DNA of 9,783 nucleotides, taken from assembly GCA_021795095.1 (NCBI GenBank), contig JAJYPU010000066.1:1-9783 (forward strand), in the 5' to 3' direction. This stretch comes from Actinomycetes bacterium (lineage in GTDB: Bacteria; Actinomycetota; Acidimicrobiia; Acidimicrobiales; RAAP-2). A program made the translations under genes and the position numbers. The number at the start of each line of letters is the position of its first letter. The stretch's first letter is position 1. Positions 5,153 through 9,783 of the stretch are shown here, in pieces. The notes under the pieces are model-generated. The model had not been told where the DNA came from, ran no database searches, and worked only from the letters and a program-made list of their open reading frames with translations.

Positions 5153-6517
5153 GTGTCCGTCTTCGTAGATTCCGCCCAGTTGCACGCCAAGGCCGGTGAT
5201 GGTGGCGCGGGATGCGTCAGTTTCCGACGAGAGGCGCACGTGGCCAAAGGTGGCCCCGACGGCGGCGACGGGGGCCGCGGCGGCGACGTCTGGCTGGTCG
5301 CCGACGCGAACCAGGCGTCCCTGCTCGGATTTCGAGACCACCCCTTTCGTCGCGCCACTGACGGGGCGCACGGCACGTCCAAGCGACAGCACGGGGCCCG
5401 TGGACAGGACCTGATCGTCTCGGTGCCCGTGGGCACGGTCGTTCACGACCGCGACGGCGCCGTGCTCGTTGACCTGGCGGGACCGGGGGACCGGTGGCGC
5501 GCGGCCGAAGGCGGACTCGGCGGGGCAGGAAACGCCCGGTTCCTCTCCAACCAGCGTCGCGCGCCCGCCTTCGCCGAACAGGGCGAGGTCGGCGAAGAGC
5601 AGTGGTACAACCTGGAGCTCAAGCTCCGCGCGGACGTCGCCCTCATCGGTTTTCCCAACGTCGGCAAATCCACGCTCATCGCCCGAGTGTCCGCGGCGAG
5701 ACCCAAAATCGCCGACTACCCCTTCACGACCCTCGTGCCCAACCTCGGCGTGGTGCGCGTGGGGGAGCGCAGTGGGCGACCCGGTGAGGCCACCGAGTTC
5801 GTCATGGCCGACATCCCGGGGCTCATCGAGGGTGCGGCGCAGGGTCGCGGCCTCGGCCATGACTTCTTGCGTCATGTCGAGAATGCGAAGGTGCTCTGTG
5901 TGTTGCTCGACCGTTCGACGAGCGCACCGCTCGCGCCAGAGGAGCAGTTGCGCGTCCTACTGCGCGAACTCGGCGAGTACCAGGCGGATCTACTCGAACG
6001 CCCGCGGGTCGTCGTTGGTTCAAAGTCCGACGTGGCCGACTCACCCGTCGTGCCGGGTGACCTCGCGATCTCGGCGGTCACCGGCGAGGGAGTTCGGCCG
6101 CTGGTCGCGCGACTGGCTACGCTCGTGACCGACGCTCGCCGTGAGGCCGAGGCGGCCAGTGACCACGAGATCGTGATCCACCACCCGATCCAAGACGACG
6201 TCGACGTGGTGTCGGTGGGCCCCAACTCGTGGGTCGTCCGTGGCCGCAGCGCTCTGCGTGCGGTCCGGTTCCAAGACCTGACCGATGACGAGGCGCTCGC
6301 CGAGATCGTCAAACGACTTCGCGCGCTCGGCGTGGACCGCCTGTTGACCCGCGCGGGAGCCCTGGACGGCGACCTCGTGCAGGTGGGTCCGCTGAGTTTC
6401 GAATGGTGGCGTGACGCGGTGGGCGCGGGCCTGGACCGCGGTGACCATCACCGCGCGACGCGCCGCGAGCGCCTGGCGCGTCACGGCCGACTCGGGACAG
6501 ACGATGACGAGGCGTAG
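5153..6517 (+). CDS. obgE: GTPase Obg/CgtA
   Basis: A 454-residue Obg GTPase, involved in 50S ribosome maturation and stress control. The glycine-rich Obg fold fills about residues 1-160 (GDGGAG, GGPDGGDGGRGGDV, EGGLGGAGNARF). The G domain follows: G1 GFPNVGKS at 166-173, switch I DYPFTTLVPNLG at 188-199, G3 DIPG at 220-223, and G5 SAVTGEG from 307. G4 reads S290-K-S-D293 instead of the usual NKxD. The C-terminal OCT domain occupies about 340-420, ending GDLVQVGPLSFEW. The start is GTG at 5153, six bases after TAGGAT; the translated N-terminus SVFVDSAQLHAKAGDGG matches the family. A charged tail of about 35 residues (421-454) follows OCT and overlaps proB by 14 bases. Confidence 0.97.
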   Translation: MSVFVDSAQLHAKAGDGGAGCVSFRREAHVAKGGPDGGDGGRGGDVWLVADANQASLLGFRDHPFRRATDGAHGTSKRQHGARGQDLIVSVPVGTVVHDRDGAVLVDLAGPGDRWRAAEGGLGGAGNARFLSNQRRAPAFAEQGEVGEEQWYNLELKLRADVALIGFPNVGKSTLIARVSAARPKIADYPFTTLVPNLGVVRVGERSGRPGEATEFVMADIPGLIEGAAQGRGLGHDFLRHVENAKVLCVLLDRSTSAPLAPEEQLRVLLRELGEYQADLLERPRVVVGSKSDVADSPVVPGDLAISAVTGEGVRPLVARLATLVTDARREAEAASDHEIVIHHPIQDDVDVVSVGPNSWVVRGRSALRAVRFQDLTDDEALAEIVKRLRALGVDRLLTRAGALDGDLVQVGPLSFEWWRDAVGAGLDRGDHHRATRRERLARHGRLGTDDDEA

Positions 6518-7574
6518 CGCGGTCATCAAGATCGGGACCTCGTCGGTGACCGACGAGGCGGGTGGCGTCGACTACGACGTCTTGGTCAACGTGGCCGCGG
6601 ACGTCGTTGCCCTGCGTGACGACGGCTGGACGGTCGTCGTAGTGACCTCGGGCGCGATCACCGCGGGTTGGGCTGACGTGGGTGGCGGTCGGCGCCGCCC
6701 CACTGACGCTGCGACGCTCCAGGCGGTCTCCGCGGTCGGACAGCCGCTTTTGATGCACGCCTGGCGCAACGCCTTCCAAGAGGCCGGTGCCACCGTCGGC
6801 CAGGTGTTGCTCGCGCCGCTCGATTTCTCCCACCGCGGGCAGTACCTCCACGCCCGCGGAACGCTGGAAGCACTCGCGGACCTGCACGTCATCGCGATCG
6901 TGAACGAGAACGACGCGGTGGCCGACGAGGAGATCCGCTTCGGCGACAACGACCGACTGGCCGCGTTGGTGGCGAACCTGGTCGGAGCGACCCATCTCGT
7001 GCTCCTGACAGACACCGACGGGCTGCTCACGGCTGATCCACGGCTGGACCCGACGGCGACGCTCATCGAAGAGGTCAACGCCATTGACGCCACGATCGAA
7101 GAGCTCGCCGGACGAAGTCGCTCGGGCGTGGGCAGTGGCGGGATGTCATCGAAGCTGGCCGCCGCACGGATGGCCACGTGGTCCGGGGTCACGACGGTGA
7201 TCGCGCCGGCTCGGGTGACGCACCCGGTCCAGCGCGCCCTGAGTGCCGGACCGGGCGCTGGTACGACGTTCCACGCGCGCGCCGATCGACTGCCCGCTCG
7301 CAAGGCCTGGATCGCGTTCGCCGTGGCCAGCCGCGGGACGCTCGAGATCAATCAGGGGGCGATGCAGGCGCTCGAACACCACGGTCGAAGTCTGCTGCGC
7401 GTCGGGGTCGTCGGCTACGACGGGGGGTTCGTCGAAGGTGACGCCGTCGAGATCGTGGGGCCCGACCGCGAGGTACTGGCTAAGGGGCTCGTGCGCGTCA
7501 GCGCCGATTCCTTCGACGACGGGGACGACGTGGTGGTGCACCGTGACGACCTCGTCTTGCTGCGGCGCCCGTAG
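6504..7574 (+). CDS. proB: Glutamate 5-kinase
   Basis: A 356-residue ProB that phosphorylates glutamate with ATP, the first step of proline synthesis. The amino-acid kinase domain starts at RRSAVIKIGTSSVT with Lys9, followed by the SGA turn at 49-51. The substrate motifs NENDAV (Asn134, Asp137) and GDND (Asn149, Asp150) fall at the same numbers as in E. coli ProB. GSGGMSSKLAAA closes the domain. A PUA domain (about residues 260-345, from LPARKAWIAFAV to VEIVGPD) completes the usual two-domain form. I chose ATG 6504 because it gives the family's N-terminus; the longer frame from 6411 adds 31 residues that merely read obgE in another frame. The 14-base overlap with obgE suggests translational coupling. 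Feedback control by proline acts on this enzyme in related bacteria. Confidence 0.96.
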   Translation: MTRRSAVIKIGTSSVTDEAGGVDYDVLVNVAADVVALRDDGWTVVVVTSGAITAGWADVGGGRRRPTDAATLQAVSAVGQPLLMHAWRNAFQEAGATVGQVLLAPLDFSHRGQYLHARGTLEALADLHVIAIVNENDAVADEEIRFGDNDRLAALVANLVGATHLVLLTDTDGLLTADPRLDPTATLIEEVNAIDATIEELAGRSRSGVGSGGMSSKLAAARMATWSGVTTVIAPARVTHPVQRALSAGPGAGTTFHARADRLPARKAWIAFAVASRGTLEINQGAMQALEHHGRSLLRVGVVGYDGGFVEGDAVEIVGPDREVLAKGLVRVSADSFDDGDDVVVHRDDLVLLRRP

Positions 7575-7581
7575 CCTCCGT

Positions 7582-7587
7582 TACGCT
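7582..7587 (+). promoter_or_regulatory. -10 element of a possible leaderless promoter for proA
   Basis: TACGCT ends exactly 6 bases before the ATG at 7594, as in the aminotransferase and obgE promoters. The gap after proB is only 19 bases and holds no good Shine-Dalgarno. proA could therefore be made both from the obgE-proB transcript and from its own message. Confidence 0.5.
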
Positions 7588-7593
7588 ACGTAG

Positions 7594-8829
7594 ATGGACA
7601 CGTCGGCCCTCGTGGCTCAAGGCGCCTCGGTTCGAGCGGCCGCTCGTCGTCTCGCCCAGGCGAGTGACGCGACGCGTCGCGCGGTCCTGCGCCGGGTCGC
7701 TTCCCAACTCGACGACCGTCGCGCGGCGTTGCTCGCTGTCAACGAACGAGAGGTGCTGGACTACGCCGACGACGGCGCGGGGCTCGATCGCTTGGTCCTC
7801 AACGACGCGCGCGTCACCGGTATGGTCGAGGCGCTGCGCGAGATTGCCGACGCCGCCGATCCGCTCTATGAGTCGGTCGATCACGACGTCCGACCGAACG
7901 GGCTGCGAGTGGAGCGTGTCCGTGTGCCGCTCGGGGTCATCGGCGTGGTCTACGAGAACCGACCGAACGTCACCAGTGACGTGGCGGGGCTGTGCGTGCG
8001 CAGCGGGAACGCGGCGTTCCTGCGCGGCTCGTCGTCGGCGATCGAGTCGAACCGTTTCATCGTCGAGCTGTGGCGTGAGGCGCTCGTCGCGGAGGGCTTG
8101 CCCGCGGACGCGGTGGCGATGGTCGAGGACCCGTCTCACGAGGCGGCGATCGCGTTCATGCAACTGAGCGGCGTCCTCGACTGCCTGATACCGCGCGGTG
8201 GCCCCCGGCTGATCGCGGCGATGCGCGAGCACGCACGTGTGCCCTACGTCTTGGATGGTGACGGGAACTGCCATATCTTCGTCGACGAGTCGGCGCGCCT
8301 CGATCAAGCGCTGGCCATCGTCGACAACGCCAAGACCTCACGACCGGGAGTGTGCAACGCCGTGGAGACGGTGCTCGTGCACCGCGATATCGCGGCGACG
8401 TTCCTGCCCCGACTGGCCCAGCGGCTCGCACGGGTCGAGTTGCGCGTCGACGAGCGCGCCGGAGCGATCCTGCCCGACGCGCGGCGCGCCACCGAGGACG
8501 ACTTCGCCCGCGAGTTCCTCGACCTGATCCTCGCCGTGAAGGTCGTCGACTCACTCGATGAGGCGATCGAGCACGTAGCGCGCTACGGCACGGGTCACAG
8601 TGAGGCGATCTTGACCGAGGACGCGACCAACGCCGAGTTGTGGGTCCACCGTGTCGACGCCGCCGCGGTGCTGGTGAACGCCTCGACGCGCTTCATCGAC
8701 GGCGGCGAGCTCGGTCTGGGCGGCGAGGTCGGGATATCGACCCAGAAGTTGCACGCGCGTGGACCGATGGGGCTGCGGGAGCTGACCTGCCTCAAGTGGG
8801 TCGTTCGAGGAGAGGGACAGGTCCGATGA
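7594..8829 (+). CDS. proA: Gamma-glutamyl phosphate reductase
   Basis: A 411-residue ProA of the aldehyde dehydrogenase superfamily. It reduces gamma-glutamyl phosphate with NADPH to glutamate semialdehyde, the second step of proline synthesis. Landmarks are VRVPLGVIGVVYENRPNVT (about residues 109-127), DCLIPRGG, VLDGDGNCHIFVD, the catalytic Cys254 in SRPGVCNAVET, and the C-terminal INGGEL-like FIDGGELGLGGEVGISTQKLHARGP followed by GLRELTCLKW. Length and motif order are standard. It follows proB at 19 bases and overlaps the next gene by the four bases ATGA (8826-8829). Confidence 0.97.
   Translation: MDTSALVAQGASVRAAARRLAQASDATRRAVLRRVASQLDDRRAALLAVNEREVLDYADDGAGLDRLVLNDARVTGMVEALREIADAADPLYESVDHDVRPNGLRVERVRVPLGVIGVVYENRPNVTSDVAGLCVRSGNAAFLRGSSSAIESNRFIVELWREALVAEGLPADAVAMVEDPSHEAAIAFMQLSGVLDCLIPRGGPRLIAAMREHARVPYVLDGDGNCHIFVDESARLDQALAIVDNAKTSRPGVCNAVETVLVHRDIAATFLPRLAQRLARVELRVDERAGAILPDARRATEDDFAREFLDLILAVKVVDSLDEAIEHVARYGTGHSEAILTEDATNAELWVHRVDAAAVLVNASTRFIDGGELGLGGEVGISTQKLHARGPMGLRELTCLKWVVRGEGQVR
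8807..8816 (+). promoter_or_regulatory. Shine-Dalgarno for the MoxR-family gene, inside proA
   Basis: The purine stretch GAGGAGAGGG lies 9 bases before the ATG at 8826, within the last codons of proA. It supports 8826 as the start over the longer open frame from 8640, whose extra residues just read proA in another frame. Confidence 0.65.
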
Positions 8830-9773
8830 CGTCACTGGATCCGAGGCAGGAGTTAGCCAAGCGGTTGGGCCTCGAGCATCTTCCGCCAGTGCACTTCGAG
8901 TCCGCCGCTGACGTGCGCGCTCGCCTGGCCGTGAACGAGTACTTGAGTGATGACGCGATCGCGTCCGTCGCGTTCCTCGCCGACCGGCTCGCCAAGCCGG
9001 TGCTGGTGGAGGGGCCGGCGGGCACTGGCAAGACCGCACTCGCCAAGGCGGTCGCCGACGCCGTCGGCGCCCGACTGGTGCGTCTGCAGTGCTACGAGGG
9101 CCTTGACGAGTCCAAGGCCCTGTATGAGTGGAACTACCGCAAGCAGTTGCTACGGATCCAAGCTGGCCGGTCCGAGAGCGAGGCACAGGAGTCGTGGAGC
9201 GAGTTGGAAGAGGACATCTTCTCCAGTGAGTTCCTGCTCACCCGGCCGCTACTCGAGGCGATCTCGGCGACCGACCCGGTCGTGCTGCTCATTGACGAGG
9301 TCGACCGCGTCGAGCTCGAGACCGAGGCGCTCCTGCTCGAGATCCTCTCGGAGTACCAGGTGTCGATACCCGAGTTGGGTACGGTCCGTGCCCAACAGAT
9401 CCCGATGGTCTTTCTCACCTCCAACAACACCCGCGAGCTCTCCGAGGCGTTGAAGCGACGGTGCCTGTACCTCTACATCGGCTACCCGGACGTCGAGCGC
9501 GAGCGCGACATCATTCTGGCCAGGGTCCCGGGGATCTCGTCGGCGCTCGCGGAACAGATCGCCCAGGTGGTGCGGTCACTGCGCACCCTGGACCTGAAGA
9601 AGGCACCCTCGGTCTCTGAGACCCTCGACTGGGCTCGGACACTGGTCATCCTTGGACGTGAGGAGATCGGCGCTGAGGAGACGGTGGCGACCCTGCACAT
9701 CCTGCTCAAGTACCAGTCCGACATCGAACGCGCGACCAAGGAGATCCTCGGTCACGCGGTGAGCCTTGCTTAA
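8826..9773 (+). CDS. MoxR-family AAA+ ATPase (CoxD-like)
   Basis: A 315-residue AAA+ ATPase of the MoxR group, which acts as a chaperone for maturing metalloenzymes or protein complexes, usually with a VWA-domain partner. Walker A is VEGPAGTGKT (61-70), Walker B LLIDEVD (154-160), sensor 1 LTSNN (197-201), candidate arginine fingers Arg211-Arg212, and sensor 2 PSVSETLDWAR (261-271). The segment LQCYEGLDESKALYEWNY (87-104) is characteristic of the CoxD-like branch linked to CO dehydrogenase-type genes and VWA (CoxE-like) proteins. The function here cannot be fixed, since no cox structural gene is in view. It overlaps proA by ATGA. The stop at 9773 leaves only ten bases; a VWA gene just beyond the edge is the expected neighbour. 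A frame opening at the TTG at 9766 stays open to the end. Confidence 0.9.
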   Translation: MTSLDPRQELAKRLGLEHLPPVHFESAADVRARLAVNEYLSDDAIASVAFLADRLAKPVLVEGPAGTGKTALAKAVADAVGARLVRLQCYEGLDESKALYEWNYRKQLLRIQAGRSESEAQESWSELEEDIFSSEFLLTRPLLEAISATDPVVLLIDEVDRVELETEALLLEILSEYQVSIPELGTVRAQQIPMVFLTSNNTRELSEALKRRCLYLYIGYPDVERERDIILARVPGISSALAEQIAQVVRSLRTLDLKKAPSVSETLDWARTLVILGREEIGAEETVATLHILLKYQSDIERATKEILGHAVSLA

Positions 9774-9783
9774 CGTCCTCGCG

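Noticed and set aside
4535..5875. 446-codon minus-strand open frame across the aminotransferase and obgE genes
   Set aside because: It is antisense to two clearly conserved genes, has a composition expected from GC-rich reverse frames, and shows no recognisable domain.
6411..6503. 31-residue N-terminal extension of ProB
   Set aside because: The extra residues read the obgE tail in another frame, and the ATG at 6504 gives the conserved ProB N-terminus with E. coli numbering of active-site residues.
8640..8825. 62-residue N-terminal extension of the MoxR-family ATPase
   Set aside because: The Arg/Gly-rich extension is a shadow of proA; the ATG at 8826 has a Shine-Dalgarno and the usual ATGA overlap.

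Overview
The window is a stretch of conserved housekeeping genes from a GC-rich chromosome (roughly two thirds GC by eye). It looks like an actinobacterium, and the class Acidimicrobiia is my best guess. The reasons are the gene order rne-rplU-rpmA / obgE-proB-proA, which is the familiar actinobacterial order; a penicillin-binding protein with a threonine-rich tail of the kind often seen in Acidimicrobiia; a short HU without the lysine-rich tail of mycobacterial and some streptomycete HU proteins; and start codons placed six bases after TANNNT -10 motifs, the layout of leaderless transcripts common in Actinobacteria. The class assignment is an inference.

Layout. Positions 1-684 hold the C-terminal end of a PBP2-type transpeptidase, cut by the window edge. 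Positions 685-982 are a gene-free leader with several inverted repeats. Next comes an RNase E/G (983-2584) that stops just after its zinc-link cysteines, then rplU (2626-2937) and rpmA (2947-3198). A near-perfectly symmetrical terminator (3215-3256) separates rpmA from the convergent HU gene (3269-3544, minus strand). An AT-rich divergent promoter region (3545-3748) separates HU from a class III PLP aminotransferase (3749-5122). Then obgE (5153-6517), proB (6504-7574), proA (7594-8829) and a MoxR-family AAA+ ATPase (8826-9773) follow, closely packed or overlapping on the plus strand.

How the genes work together. RNase E, L21, L27 and Obg all serve RNA processing and ribosome assembly. ProB and ProA carry out the first two steps of proline synthesis from glutamate. 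The MoxR ATPase is of the type usually paired with a VWA-domain protein, which would lie just beyond the right edge. HU and the aminotransferase interrupt the usual actinobacterial cluster between rpmA and obgE; the aminotransferase substrate cannot be told from sequence.

I found no mobile element, CRISPR array, tRNA, rRNA or defence system, and nothing that amounts to a new multi-gene system. The points most worth a second look are the short RNase E with its structured leader, the repeated leaderless promoter pattern, the aminotransferase/HU insertion, and a serine in place of asparagine in the Obg G4 motif.
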